A stretch of 33,572 bases of DNA from the NCBI GenBank assembly GCA_031270945.1, contig JAISWZ010000065.1, positions 1 through 33,572 on the forward strand, written 5' to 3'. Position 1 is the stretch's first letter. Every line of letters begins with the position of its first letter. Below, one piece after another: positions 1-8,182 of the stretch. The translations under genes were made by a program, and so were the position numbers. Source of the DNA: Clostridiales bacterium. GTDB lineage: Bacteria > Bacillota > Clostridia > Lachnospirales > WQUN01. The notes beneath the pieces were generated by a model. That model was not told where the DNA came from and ran no database searches. It saw only the letters and a list, made by a program, of their open reading frames with translations.

Positions 1-1344
1 TTCGGGATATACGCCAAAGACAGCGGCCATACATACCTCGAAGGCAAGGAGATAGCTTTCAGGAGCGCCAAAGAGGCTCTTGACAACGGAGTTGCAATGG
101 TTCACCAAGAGCTGAACCAAGCCTTGAAGCGAAGCGTCATTGACAACCTTTGGCTTGGGCGTTATCCCATGAAGTTGGGGCTCGTTGTTGACGAGGCGAA
201 AATGCTTGCCGACACAAAGGCAGTGTTCGAGCTTCTGGAGATAAACGTTGATCCTTACAGAATCATGGGCACAATGCCAGTGGCTGAGCGGCAAATGGTC
301 GAGATAGCGAAAGCTGTTTCCTATGACTCAAAGATCATTGTGTTTGATGAGCCTACCTCTTCATTGACAGAGTCAGAGGTGGAGCATCTTTTCAAAATCA
401 TTAACATGCTTCGCGACAAGGGTTGCGGAGTCATATACATTTCCCATAAGTTAGATGAAATCCTTAAGATCGCAAACGAGATCACTGTTATGAGAGACGG
501 AGGCTATATCGCGACGAAAGCCGCGTCAGAGCTTACCATGGAAGAAATGATTAAGATGATGGTTGGGCGAGAGCTCACTAACCGCTTTCCTCCAAAGACC
601 AACAAGCCTGGCGAGGAAGCCTTTGAAGTGACGGAGCTTACGGGACTCTTCAACCACGTCAAGAATGTTTCTTTCAAAGCCAGGAAAGGCGAGATACTTG
701 GATTTGCTGGACTTGACGGCTCAGGCAGAACTGAGGTTCTTGAAAGCATATTTGGCGTAGTGGCAAGAAAGACAGGGGAAATCAAGCTCAACGGCAAGCC
801 GGTTGCAAACAGGCAGCCAGCTGACTCGATCAAGAACGGTTTCGGCTTGCTGACAGAAGAGCGTCGGGCAACAGGAATATTCAGCATTTTGAACATTCGC
901 GAGAACACTGTAATATCAAGCATCGCAAAGCATTTAAGGCTAAAGTTCTTCCTTTCTGACAAGTCCATGAAGACAGACGCCAGTTGGTCTATACAGGCCA
1001 TGAAAATAAAGACGCCTTCCCAAGAGACTAAAATCCGCTCCTTGTCCGGGGGCAACCAGCAAAAGGTTATCCTGGGCAGATGGCTTCTGACAAAACCCAA
1101 TGTGCTCATGCTAGATGAGCCTACCAGAGGGATTGATGTTGGCGCCAAGTACGAGATATACCAATTGATCATCGATCTTGCGAACGACGGGGCGGTTGTC
1201 CTTATGGTATCCTCGGAAATGCCTGAGCTCTTGGGCGTGTGTGACAGGATCATCGTAATGTCAGGCGGGAGAGTATCTGGCGAGGTTGATGCCAGAAGCA
1301 CTTCTCAAGAAGAGATTTTGACTCTTGCCGCAAAATACGTATAA
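1..1344 (+). CDS. mglA: Sugar ABC transporter ATP-binding protein (MglA-type), 5' end missing
   Basis: Double-ATPase subunit that powers import of galactose/methyl-galactoside or a related monosaccharide, acting on the cytoplasmic face of the membrane. The reading frame is already open at base 1, and 447 residues are visible. The first Walker A lies just outside the window, because the visible part starts at FGIYAKDSG, which normally follows it. Seen here: the first-domain signature region with Walker B (IIVFDEPTSSL), then a second domain with a degenerate P-loop (GLDGSGRTEV, Arg in place of Lys, usual for this family), signature LSGGNQQKV and Walker B VLMLDEPTRGID. The mglC ribosome site begins at its stop codon, so the two genes are translationally close. 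A binding-protein gene is expected upstream. The exact sugar cannot be read from the sequence; ribose or xylose transporters of the same family are alternatives. Confidence 0.93.
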   Translation, partial: FGIYAKDSGHTYLEGKEIAFRSAKEALDNGVAMVHQELNQALKRSVIDNLWLGRYPMKLGLVVDEAKMLADTKAVFELLEINVDPYRIMGTMPVAERQMVEIAKAVSYDSKIIVFDEPTSSLTESEVEHLFKIINMLRDKGCGVIYISHKLDEILKIANEITVMRDGGYIATKAASELTMEEMIKMMVGRELTNRFPPKTNKPGEEAFEVTELTGLFNHVKNVSFKARKGEILGFAGLDGSGRTEVLESIFGVVARKTGEIKLNGKPVANRQPADSIKNGFGLLTEERRATGIFSILNIRENTVISSIAKHLRLKFFLSDKSMKTDASWSIQAMKIKTPSQETKIRSLSGGNQQKVILGRWLLTKPNVLMLDEPTRGIDVGAKYEIYQLIIDLANDGAVVLMVSSEMPELLGVCDRIIVMSGGRVSGEVDARSTSQEEILTLAAKYV

Positions 1345-1360
1345 GGGGAGGCGGTCGCAC

Positions 1361-2443
1361 TTGCGGTTCGCATCAGGCATCAAAGAACGCTACGCCGCCT
1401 TTCAGGCGCTGGAACCCGCTGAAAAGATAAAGCAAGTGAAAGAGATCTTGATTAACAACATGCTTTATATCCTGCTCCTGATAGCGATTATTGCAACCCA
1501 GGTTTTGAACAACAGGTTCCTGGCACCAGAGTCGCTCATAAATATTGTCAGCCTGTCAGCGGCCAATCTTCCTATAGCCTGCGGCATAGCTGGAGCGATA
1601 GTTCTGACAGGAACAGATCTTTCCGCCGGACGCGTGGTGGGACTTACCGCCTGCTTCTCGGCATCCATGCTTCAAGCTTTGACCTACAATAACAGGATGT
1701 TTCCGGGCTTGCCAGTCATGCCGATCCCGATTGTCATTCTTGGGGTTATCATCATAGGCGGCATTGTCGGCTATGTCAATGGCTTCTTCGTGGCAAAGTT
1801 CCACCTGCATCCATTTATAGTCACATTGGGCACCCAGCTGATAGTTTATGGCGGCTTGCTGATGTATGTTATGCTCAACGGCAACAACGGCCAGCCTCTC
1901 TCTGGCCTTGACAGCAGCTTCAAGAACTTTGTCACAGGGCATTTGATCAGCGTTCCATGGGCAGGAAGATCTCTTCCCATACCTAACTATGTCTGGTATG
2001 GGTTCTTAATGGCAGCGATAACATGGTTTCTCTGGAACAAAACCCGCTTTGGCAAAAATATGTTCGCCGTAGGATCAAATCCTGAGGCGGCCAATGTATC
2101 TGGCGTCAACGTATTCAAAACGACTGTGCAGGTTCATACACTTGCTGGCGCCATGTACGGAATCACAGGATTTGTGGAAGCTGCAAGAATTGGATCAAAC
2201 ACCGCCAACACCGGCCTTAACTATGAGCTGGATGCCATAGCCGCTTGCGTTATCGGCGGCGTGTCGTTCGTAGGTGGAACTGGAAAAGTAAGCGGAATCA
2301 TACTTGGCGTTTTCTTGCTCCGAATCATATTCGTTGCCTTGAACTTCCTTTCCATTAACGCAAACCTTCAGTATGTAATCAAAGGCTTGATTATACTTGT
2401 AGCTGTGGCTATCGATATGCGCAAGTATTTGGTAAGAAAGTAA
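1361..2443 (+). CDS. mglC: Sugar ABC transporter permease (MglC-type)
   Basis: Membrane permease partner of the preceding ATPase, for high-affinity monosaccharide import. Its 360 residues contain about eight to ten hydrophobic segments. Family-typical stretches are GTDLSAGRVVGL, the loop GYVNGFFVAKFHLHPFIVTLG and GKVSGIILGVFLLRIIF. I chose the TTG at 1361 because AAGGGGAGG (1343-1351) lies nine bases upstream. An in-frame TTG at 1325 would add 12 residues but overlaps mglA and has no good ribosome site. The last five codons plus stop are repeated directly after the stop (see the repeat at 2426). Family assignment is firm; the sugar is not known. Confidence 0.92.
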   Translation: MRFASGIKERYAAFQALEPAEKIKQVKEILINNMLYILLLIAIIATQVLNNRFLAPESLINIVSLSAANLPIACGIAGAIVLTGTDLSAGRVVGLTACFSASMLQALTYNNRMFPGLPVMPIPIVILGVIIIGGIVGYVNGFFVAKFHLHPFIVTLGTQLIVYGGLLMYVMLNGNNGQPLSGLDSSFKNFVTGHLISVPWAGRSLPIPNYVWYGFLMAAITWFLWNKTRFGKNMFAVGSNPEAANVSGVNVFKTTVQVHTLAGAMYGITGFVEAARIGSNTANTGLNYELDAIAACVIGGVSFVGGTGKVSGIILGVFLLRIIFVALNFLSINANLQYVIKGLIILVAVAIDMRKYLVRK

Positions 2444-2461
2444 TATTTGGTTAGGAAGTAA
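2426..2461 (+). repeat. 18-bp tandem duplication of the mglC 3' end
   Basis: Two adjacent 18-bp copies (2426-2443 and 2444-2461). Copy one is the final codons of mglC (Tyr-Leu-Val-Arg-Lys-stop). Copy two, read in the same frame, also encodes Tyr-Leu-Val-Arg-Lys-stop. The two differences (GTA/GTT and AGA/AGG) are both synonymous. Confidence 0.8.
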
Positions 2462-2467
2462 TATTTG

Positions 2468-2727
2468 TTTTGGCGCGTTTGCGGGATCCAGGGTTTTTGA
2501 GCTTCCGTGAACGGCGTTTGGCCTAGACTCCCTCTTCTTTCTGTCTATGCTTTGCTCAGCGCTTACCTGGAAGAGCCTTGGGCAAAGCTGTTATTGGAGA
2601 AAGGCAATTCTCCAGTAATTCTGTTTTGGCGCAGCCTGCGGGGTAGCTGTAGCGCGTTTTGCTAAGCTTTAATCCTTCTTTCTGTTATCACTCTGCTCAG
2701 GGCTTTCCTGGTACAAAAGCCCTGAGC
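2468..2727 (+). repeat. Imperfect direct repeat carrying two related hairpins
   Basis: After mglC, two related segments begin near 2468 and 2623. Both start TTTTGGCGC and share CTTCTTTCTGT followed by a GCTCAG-containing stem. The first stem, 2549-2588, pairs GCTTTGCTC with GGGCAAAGC and contains internal mismatches. The second, 2695-2727, pairs GCTCAGGGCTTT with AAAGCCCTGAGC perfectly over 12 bp with a 9-base loop. A further hairpin, 2592-2617, pairs TTATTGGAGAA-type arms. No coding sequence was seen. They may end or stabilise the mgl transcript, but neither has a convincing T tract. Confidence 0.5.
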
Positions 2728-2824
2728 TTTGGCATTTATTAATTATTAGTAAGCGTAATTATTTAAATTGAAAGTAATTCAACGGTTTCAATAACGGGAA
2801 ATGGAACCCAACTTAGCTGGCGGC

Positions 2825-2860
2825 AAAAAAGAAGAGGCGATGATTATCGTCTCTTTTTTA
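2825..2860 (+). terminator. Rho-independent terminator
   Basis: GAGGCGAT (2834-2841) pairs with ATCGTCTC (2846-2853) across a GATT loop, with an A run before it and six T after it. It lies about 380 bases past mglC and ahead of the next promoter. The flanking A and T runs also allow termination from the minus side. Confidence 0.75.
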
Positions 2861-2936
2861 CTGTCAAGCATGATCCACAGGTTTTGGAAATTATGAGTTA
2901 ATTCGTGCAATGAAAACAGTGTATCATTCAAAGCAA

Positions 2937-2965
2937 TTGACAAACTTGATCGCATGAGCTATAAT
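2937..2965 (+). promoter_or_regulatory. Consensus sigma-A promoter for the UbiA/GT-C pair
   Basis: TTGACA (2937-2942), a 17-base spacer and TATAAT (2960-2965), a perfect match at both hexamers. Transcription would start near 2972, giving a leader of about 185 bases that contains the whole inverted repeat 3012-3113. Confidence 0.8.
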
Positions 2966-3011
2966 CGTGCCTTGAGGCTATTTTATTTTGAAAATTTATA
3001 GCTTGAGCATA

Positions 3012-3113
3012 AGAGCATATCCCAAAATTATATCCGAGGCGCCGAAAAAATCCGGCGTTGAAGCATTCGCCAGGATTTTTTCGGCGCCATTTCGGAATTT
3101 TGGGATATGCTCT
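3012..3113. repeat. 102-bp inverted repeat in the UbiA leader (dispersed family, copy 1)
   Basis: Perfect 18-bp ends, AGAGCATATCCCAAAATT (3012-3029) and its complement (3096-3113), enclose a second pair of 16-bp arms (GGCGCCGAAAAAATCC and complement) and a short GGCG/CGCC tip. The whole element can fold into one long hairpin between promoter and ribosome site. Related sequences occur at 13140-13232, 14221-14314 and, reduced, at 28427-28455. No gene is encoded. It is MITE-like or REP-like in form. Confidence 0.85.
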
Positions 3114-3156
3114 AAGGACTGCATGCTGGCATCGCAAGCAAATGGAGGTATCAAAG

Positions 3157-4116
3157 TTGGAAGTTGAGCTAGAAATCTTGAAGCCAAAGCTAAAAGACTA
3201 TTTGAAAATCGCGCGTTTTGATCACTGGATTAAGCAGTTGTTTATCTTGCCCGGCGTTGTCTTCGCTATCGCTCTTGTAAAAGACTTGATTGCGTACGAT
3301 GTTGCAACGCGGCTTTTGCTTGGTTTTGTCTCCACATGCTTTATTGCTTCGGCAAACTACATAATCAATGAATGGCTCGATGCCAGCTTTGATAAATACC
3401 ATCCGACAAAGAAGTTCAGGCCAGCTGTCACGTCTGCACTGAAAGCAAGTCATGTCTATCCGATGTATGCGTTTTTTGCATGCGCTGGATTATGCTTTGG
3501 CTGGTTTGCATCGCATTATGTTTTTTTCTCGGAGGCGTTCTTGCTCGTTATGGGTATCGTTTACAATGTAAAACCGATGCGCTCCAAAGAAATACCCTAT
3601 GTTGACGTGCTATCCGAATCGATAAACAATGCGATCCGCTTGCTCATAGGCTGGTTTATTGTGACATCAGACTATCTGCCGCCTGTGACAATCGTTTTAG
3701 GATTTTGGATGGGCGGAGCTTTCCTTATGGCAACAAAACGGTATGCGGAATACTGCATGATAGGTGATCCATCTATCGCGGCGCTTTACCGGAAATCGTT
3801 CTCCAAGTACACGGAACAATCGCTTTTGGTGTCAGCGTTCTTTTACGCTTTGTGCGCCGTGTTTTTCACAGGTGTTTTCATGGTGAAATATCGGGTTGAA
3901 CTGATAGTTTCTATTCCCGTAATGTGCGGATTGTTTTGCTACTATCTCAACATTAGCTATAAAAAGGATTCAGCCGCTCAAAGGCCTGAAAAGCTATTCC
4001 ATGAAAAGGGTCTCATGGTATTTGTATTGCTGTTTATTGTAACTGTTGTTGCGGCAATGTTCATAGATATTCCTTGGCTTGGCAACCTGCTTGAAACCTC
4101 TTTGATAGGAGCTTGA
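3157..4116 (+). CDS. UbiA-family prenyltransferase, decaprenyl-phosphate phosphoribosyltransferase-like
   Basis: Integral membrane enzyme of the UbiA fold, 319 residues with about eight hydrophobic segments. The first Asp motif is NEWLDASFD (N71, D75, D79), fitting NxxxDxxxD. The second conserved loop, VDVLSESINNAIRLLIGW (D150), resembles the loop of polyprenyl-phosphate phosphoribosyltransferases more than that of quinone-type enzymes. Expected role (family knowledge): transfer of a phosphorylated pentose to a polyprenyl phosphate carrier. I chose the TTG at 3157 because GGAGG (3144-3148) precedes it by eight bases. The ATG at 3142 overlaps that site, and longer in-frame starts run through the inverted repeat. 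The GT-C gene follows 51 bases later and is its likely partner. Substrate remains an inference. Confidence 0.78.
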   Translation: MEVELEILKPKLKDYLKIARFDHWIKQLFILPGVVFAIALVKDLIAYDVATRLLLGFVSTCFIASANYIINEWLDASFDKYHPTKKFRPAVTSALKASHVYPMYAFFACAGLCFGWFASHYVFFSEAFLLVMGIVYNVKPMRSKEIPYVDVLSESINNAIRLLIGWFIVTSDYLPPVTIVLGFWMGGAFLMATKRYAEYCMIGDPSIAALYRKSFSKYTEQSLLVSAFFYALCAVFFTGVFMVKYRVELIVSIPVMCGLFCYYLNISYKKDSAAQRPEKLFHEKGLMVFVLLFIVTVVAAMFIDIPWLGNLLETSLIGA

Positions 4117-4167
4117 GAAATAACGCTCCTGCGTGTCGTTTGATAGACGAAAGGATTGTGCGAATGA

Positions 4168-6210
4168 ATGCTAAACAAAAATGTGGCATGGCCTAGCAAT
4201 TTGATAAATCGTTACATAGTTCTCTTCAATTTCATATCAGCCATCTCAATAATCTGCCTTTCAGCAATCACTGCGACTAGTGGCAGTATGTTGATTTTTC
4301 AGCACTTGTTGGTTATTTCAACTTTGCTTATTGCGGCTAACATGAAGTTCGGGCTGATAAAATCAGCATACAAGGATTCAACATACTTAAAACTGCTCGC
4401 CTCAGGAAGTGCAAGCATTTTTATATGCATATCGCAAGTGAAGCGGTTTTATGATAGATGGTTTAAAAACATCATAGACGGAGGGAAGCCGTCCGAAAAA
4501 GTAAAAGCGATTTATGACTTAATCAATTTGCCTGATTTATGGCTAAATACGGCGATAAAAGCTGGATGCGTTGTTGCAGGAGTTTTTGCTGTTTTTGCGA
4601 TGATGACCATTCTTATGATTATAATAAATTTTGCTCTTTCCATAAGCAAGAAGCCTTTAGGGTACCTGTTGGCAGAGGAAGAGGACGAGCTGTCCAAAGA
4701 AACGATCAGGAAATTTAGGCTTTGGGGATTCAGTCTTTTAGCATTAATGGCGGTCTTAATGTTCGCATTTTCCTCGGCTCAATCATTTTGGGTAGATGAG
4801 TTAGACTGGACAATCGGGAAGGTTGCAAACATGACCTTTCTTGATATTACAAAACAGTTGTTGCGGGATGGGTACAATATGCCTCTGTACTATTACGCGC
4901 TGGCGGTTATATATCCGCTTGTGCCATATGGTGAGGGCTATTTGCTCAGCCTCGGAATTGTTTTTGTTATCATTGGCATTATAATCTTGTACTTTGCCGC
5001 CAGAGAAATGGGAGGAGAAAAGCTCGGATTTATTGCGCTGTGTATCGCTTCGATATCAAGTGTCCTTATGTCTCAAGGAGGCTGGGAGTGTCGTCCGTAT
5101 GCTTTCTATTTTTGTTTTTCAGCCTTAACCCTCCTGTTTTACGTTAAGCGTCTTAAAAATGAAAACTGGGGCAATATTCTCGGCTTTAGCGTTGCAATGA
5201 TATTGCTAGCATATAGCCATTGGTTTGGTGCCATGATTCTGATGTTTTATGCAATGAGCGACTTGTTTCTCTTTGTTAGGAAGAAAATCAACATTCGTTG
5301 CATTGTGTCTTATCTCATTGCAGGTGCAATCATATTGCCCTGGTTTGTAATGATGCTCTTAACTGTCAAGTCCAATCTGTCGAGCTACTGGGCCGGAGTT
5401 CCCGGATTGCTAAGACCTGTTACAACGATTAGGTGGCTTTTAAGCAGCAATACATTGACATTTATCGTATTTGCGATTGCAGTCGCAATCATGACAGCGG
5501 TTTTAATTCAAAACATTTTGTCTAAAGAATGGAACGTAAATCTATTTGCATGGATTCAAATGCTGTTGAGCGCTGTTTTTATGATAGCTGCTACATTGAT
5601 TTACAGCAAGTTTATAAATCCCAAAGGTTCGATTTATGTTGAACGCTACTTCTTTGCGCTTGTGCCTCAACTTATTTTGATATCTGCGTTTGGCATCCAA
5701 AGCGCCGAGAGGCTAATCAAAAATGATAAATCTCCTGAAAAGCGACCCAATTTGATCATGTATTTTGCTGGGTTTATTGTTATCGTCGGCATCTCGAATT
5801 ATTCATTTGCTATTTTAAATATTACATCTTTGTACGAGCCGTATCGAGAAGCGGCTTTGTATGTCGAGAATGATGAAGACGCATACCTAGACAAGACTGT
5901 AGTGGTGGCATCAACGGGAGGCAAATCGTGGATAGAGTATTATTTTAAGAAGCGTGGAGCCGATATTCCTAATAACATCGCTGCCGGTTACATTGAGCCT
6001 CTTCGGTTCTTGGTTAAGAATGGCATTGTAATTGTTGATACTAGCAGTTACTCTTTGAAATTTGAGGAGCTTCTGGAATATGATAAAGTTATTTATTCAC
6101 GAAAGCATGTTTCGGGTAATACAGAAAAACCCTTTCTTGATTTTCTTGAAGCGAATTATGCAATAACTGATGAAGTGAACAGTATTCATATAACTGTATA
6201 TGAAAAATGA
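4168..6210 (+). CDS. GT-C-type integral membrane glycosyltransferase (ArnT/PMT-like)
   Basis: A 680-residue multi-span membrane protein. After three or four N-terminal hydrophobic segments and an acidic cytoplasmic loop (EEEDELSKE), the acidic pair typical of GT-C enzymes appears just outside a membrane segment (SFWVDELDW, D210/E211), followed by NMPLYYY, another family feature. About nine more hydrophobic segments and a soluble C-terminal part of about 100 residues follow. Such enzymes move a sugar from a polyprenyl-phosphate donor to an acceptor outside the membrane, which fits the UbiA-like gene just upstream. AAGGA (4151-4155) lies 12 bases before the chosen ATG. A second ATG at 4164 is in another frame and stops after ten codons. 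Acceptor and sugar are unknown. Best called a membrane glycosyltransferase of unknown specificity. Confidence 0.75.
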   Translation: MLNKNVAWPSNLINRYIVLFNFISAISIICLSAITATSGSMLIFQHLLVISTLLIAANMKFGLIKSAYKDSTYLKLLASGSASIFICISQVKRFYDRWFKNIIDGGKPSEKVKAIYDLINLPDLWLNTAIKAGCVVAGVFAVFAMMTILMIIINFALSISKKPLGYLLAEEEDELSKETIRKFRLWGFSLLALMAVLMFAFSSAQSFWVDELDWTIGKVANMTFLDITKQLLRDGYNMPLYYYALAVIYPLVPYGEGYLLSLGIVFVIIGIIILYFAAREMGGEKLGFIALCIASISSVLMSQGGWECRPYAFYFCFSALTLLFYVKRLKNENWGNILGFSVAMILLAYSHWFGAMILMFYAMSDLFLFVRKKINIRCIVSYLIAGAIILPWFVMMLLTVKSNLSSYWAGVPGLLRPVTTIRWLLSSNTLTFIVFAIAVAIMTAVLIQNILSKEWNVNLFAWIQMLLSAVFMIAATLIYSKFINPKGSIYVERYFFALVPQLILISAFGIQSAERLIKNDKSPEKRPNLIMYFAGFIVIVGISNYSFAILNITSLYEPYREAALYVENDEDAYLDKTVVVASTGGKSWIEYYFKKRGADIPNNIAAGYIEPLRFLVKNGIVIVDTSSYSLKFEELLEYDKVIYSRKHVSGNTEKPFLDFLEANYAITDEVNSIHITVYEK

Positions 6211-6272
6211 AGGTATTATCGAGTTGTCCGCCACAAAATTTACCTGTGTGCATCCAAACGCTTATAATTTGC

Positions 6273-6309
6273 CATCTAACCCCACGTAAATGCGACGTGG
6301 GGTTAGATG
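6273..6309. terminator. Hairpin between convergent genes, likely bidirectional terminator
   Basis: CATCTAACCCCACGT (6273-6287) and its exact complement (6295-6309) flank a 7-base loop, giving a perfect 15-bp stem. It separates the plus-strand glycosyltransferase (ends 6210) from the minus-strand protease (ends 6361). There is no strong T run on either side, so termination is inferred from position. Confidence 0.55.
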
Positions 6310-6360
6310 TGGTCATTGCAGATCTACAACTCCCAAATTTTTGAGGCCCAGCCTCTTTCC

Positions 6361-8082
6361 TCACAGCGATCTCATCTGCAAAAACGTGTTGTACAGGTTC
6401 AGCCTCCCGTAACCCCATTGGTCGTTCGGGTAAGCAACCCCAGAATCCCGTTCGCATCCCTGAATCAAAAGCGACTTGATGTGGTAGGTGTTCATCGAGG
6501 CTACGTTTCCGTTGACCAGACCCCATTGCAAAAGAAGGGCGCAAGCGCCAGTGACAAATGCCGTGGCAACGCTAGTGCCGGACATGGTCCTGTTTCCGTC
6601 CGGGAATATTCCTCCAACGTCAACACCTGGCGCGGCTAGATCAGGCGTTATGCTCTGCATCCGTGAAGGGCCCCAGGATGAAGCCAGGTAAAGCCCGTTG
6701 TTTGTGCTGTTGTAAGCGCCGCAGGTTATAACCCCTACAGCCGTGCCTGGAACAGTCACAGTAAACTCTGGGTTTGGAGACAGAAACTCTACGTCCTTGT
6801 CGCTCATTCCCGTAGAGTTCATCCAGAGGTGAAAGATCCCCTCCAGCACGATTTCTCCGTAGACGTATAGCTTCCAGATCCCTGGGGTTGGCTTGTCAAT
6901 TCTTATCTCGGTCTGCTGTGATCCGCTTCCTCCTGAAGGAAAGTTGTAGGAGACGCTTACGATAGCGTTTTCCATTATCAGCCTCGTGGTAGTCGTCTCG
7001 CCAGATCTGGCTGGAACCCGAGATATCTCCTCTACTATTGGAGTCCGCAAGGACACCGACATCCGATCTGCCGGAGAGTTCCACATGTTCAGGTATAGGG
7101 CTGAGATGTTCTCTCCTACCCTCACGCTAACCTCAGCTGTTGTCCCTTGCTCGACAAGCGCCCCCATCGCGTGGTGCTTGGCGTTAGCCTCATTTCCTGC
7201 AGCGGCGCATATCGCCACGCCGTTCAGGTAAGATATGCTTGTCAAGTAGTCCTCCAATATGTCAAACCCGTCGTGCCCGCCAAGGTTTGTTCCAAGTCCT
7301 ATGCAAATGGCGATGGGCTTTCCTGTAGCGTATGATCTCTGAAGGCAGTAGTCTATTCCCTCCATCAGGTCAGCGGTCTCATATACGTTTTCCTGGCTGT
7401 CAGGTATCAGGTACCTTTCCCTGTAGAAAGGGCTTGCCCCTTTCAGCTTCACCGCTACAATCCCGGCGTTTGGCGCGACTCCAACATAAAGCCCTGGCTC
7501 ATGGCTGGCGGCTGTCGCCGCCAGGAACGTCCCATGGCCTACTTCATCCCTGTGAGCGATCTCTCCGTAAGGATCTCCTGACTCTATCGCCTTGCTTATC
7601 TCTTCATTGCTAAACGTGTATCCATAGTCGAATCCCTCTGGCGGAGATCCAGATAAGCTCTGATCCCAGATGCTGTCTATCTTGCTTGTCTTCCCGTCTT
7701 CCAGTATGAATGCCTTGTTTGCGAAATCAATCCCTGTGTCTATTATTCCTATCAGGATCCCGTCTCCTGACAAAGACAGGTATGGCTGGCTCTGTACAGC
7801 GGATATCCCTCCAGACTCCAGATCTACCCGTGACATAAGTCCAAGAGCCAGACACGGAAAGCATATCCGTATATCCCTCAATACCGAAGGCATCAGATCC
7901 GTCCTAACATAGCAGACCTGGTAGCTCCCGTCAATCAGCCTTCCCAGCCTTATGTCCGGGTTATCGGTAAGCAGAGGATTCTGGAGATCGTTCTTTCTTA
8001 CCATCACAGCCGCTGTTAGCGGCGACTTTATGAACTCCTCCATGCTCAAGTCACGAAGGCTTCCTCTGTCATTTACGCTCAT
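6361..8082 (-). CDS. Csp-like subtilase (S8 family serine protease)
   Basis: A 573-residue protein with a complete subtilisin triad: Asp115 (IIDTGID), His183 (GHGTFLAA) and Ser504 (MSGTSVAT), plus the oxyanion Asn in AAAGNEA. The large insertion between His and Ser and the absence of a signal peptide match clostridial Csp proteases. Those act in the spore and, in Clostridium species, activate the cortex hydrolase SleC by cleavage. I chose the ATG at 8082, preceded by GAGGAGG; an upstream in-frame start at 8127 adds 15 residues and has no such site. A SleC-like gene lies directly upstream on the same strand, supporting a germination role. CspA and CspC of some species are pseudoproteases; this copy keeps all catalytic residues and should be active. 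A general intracellular subtilase is the alternative. Confidence 0.83.
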   Translation of the reverse strand: MSVNDRGSLRDLSMEEFIKSPLTAAVMVRKNDLQNPLLTDNPDIRLGRLIDGSYQVCYVRTDLMPSVLRDIRICFPCLALGLMSRVDLESGGISAVQSQPYLSLSGDGILIGIIDTGIDFANKAFILEDGKTSKIDSIWDQSLSGSPPEGFDYGYTFSNEEISKAIESGDPYGEIAHRDEVGHGTFLAATAASHEPGLYVGVAPNAGIVAVKLKGASPFYRERYLIPDSQENVYETADLMEGIDYCLQRSYATGKPIAICIGLGTNLGGHDGFDILEDYLTSISYLNGVAICAAAGNEANAKHHAMGALVEQGTTAEVSVRVGENISALYLNMWNSPADRMSVSLRTPIVEEISRVPARSGETTTTRLIMENAIVSVSYNFPSGGSGSQQTEIRIDKPTPGIWKLYVYGEIVLEGIFHLWMNSTGMSDKDVEFLSPNPEFTVTVPGTAVGVITCGAYNSTNNGLYLASSWGPSRMQSITPDLAAPGVDVGGIFPDGNRTMSGTSVATAFVTGACALLLQWGLVNGNVASMNTYHIKSLLIQGCERDSGVAYPNDQWGYGRLNLYNTFLQMRSL

Positions 8083-8124
8083 TTTAGCCTCCTCAAGGCA
8101 AGGCTTGAAAAAGATCTCTAAAGA

Positions 8125-8157
8125 CAAAAAACCTTGGCGGGTGCCGCCAAGGTTTTA
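8125..8157 (-). terminator. Terminator between the SleC-like and Csp-like genes
   Basis: On the minus strand a 12-bp perfect stem (AAACCTTGGCGG and complement, loop of three) is followed by a T run. It lies 26 bases past the SleC-like stop and about 45 bases before the Csp-like start, so some read-through or a promoter overlapping it would be needed for the protease. Confidence 0.8.
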
Positions 8158-8182
8158 GTCTCTAGAACTTGCGGCTAGCCAG

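Noticed and set aside
504..1301. 265-codon minus-strand frame inside mglA
   Set aside because: It lies wholly within a strongly conserved ATPase gene on the other strand, and its protein has no recognisable features.
3058..3156. Longer UbiA start at 3058
   Set aside because: The extra residues would be translated from the inverted repeat and have no ribosome site; GGAGG points to the TTG at 3157.
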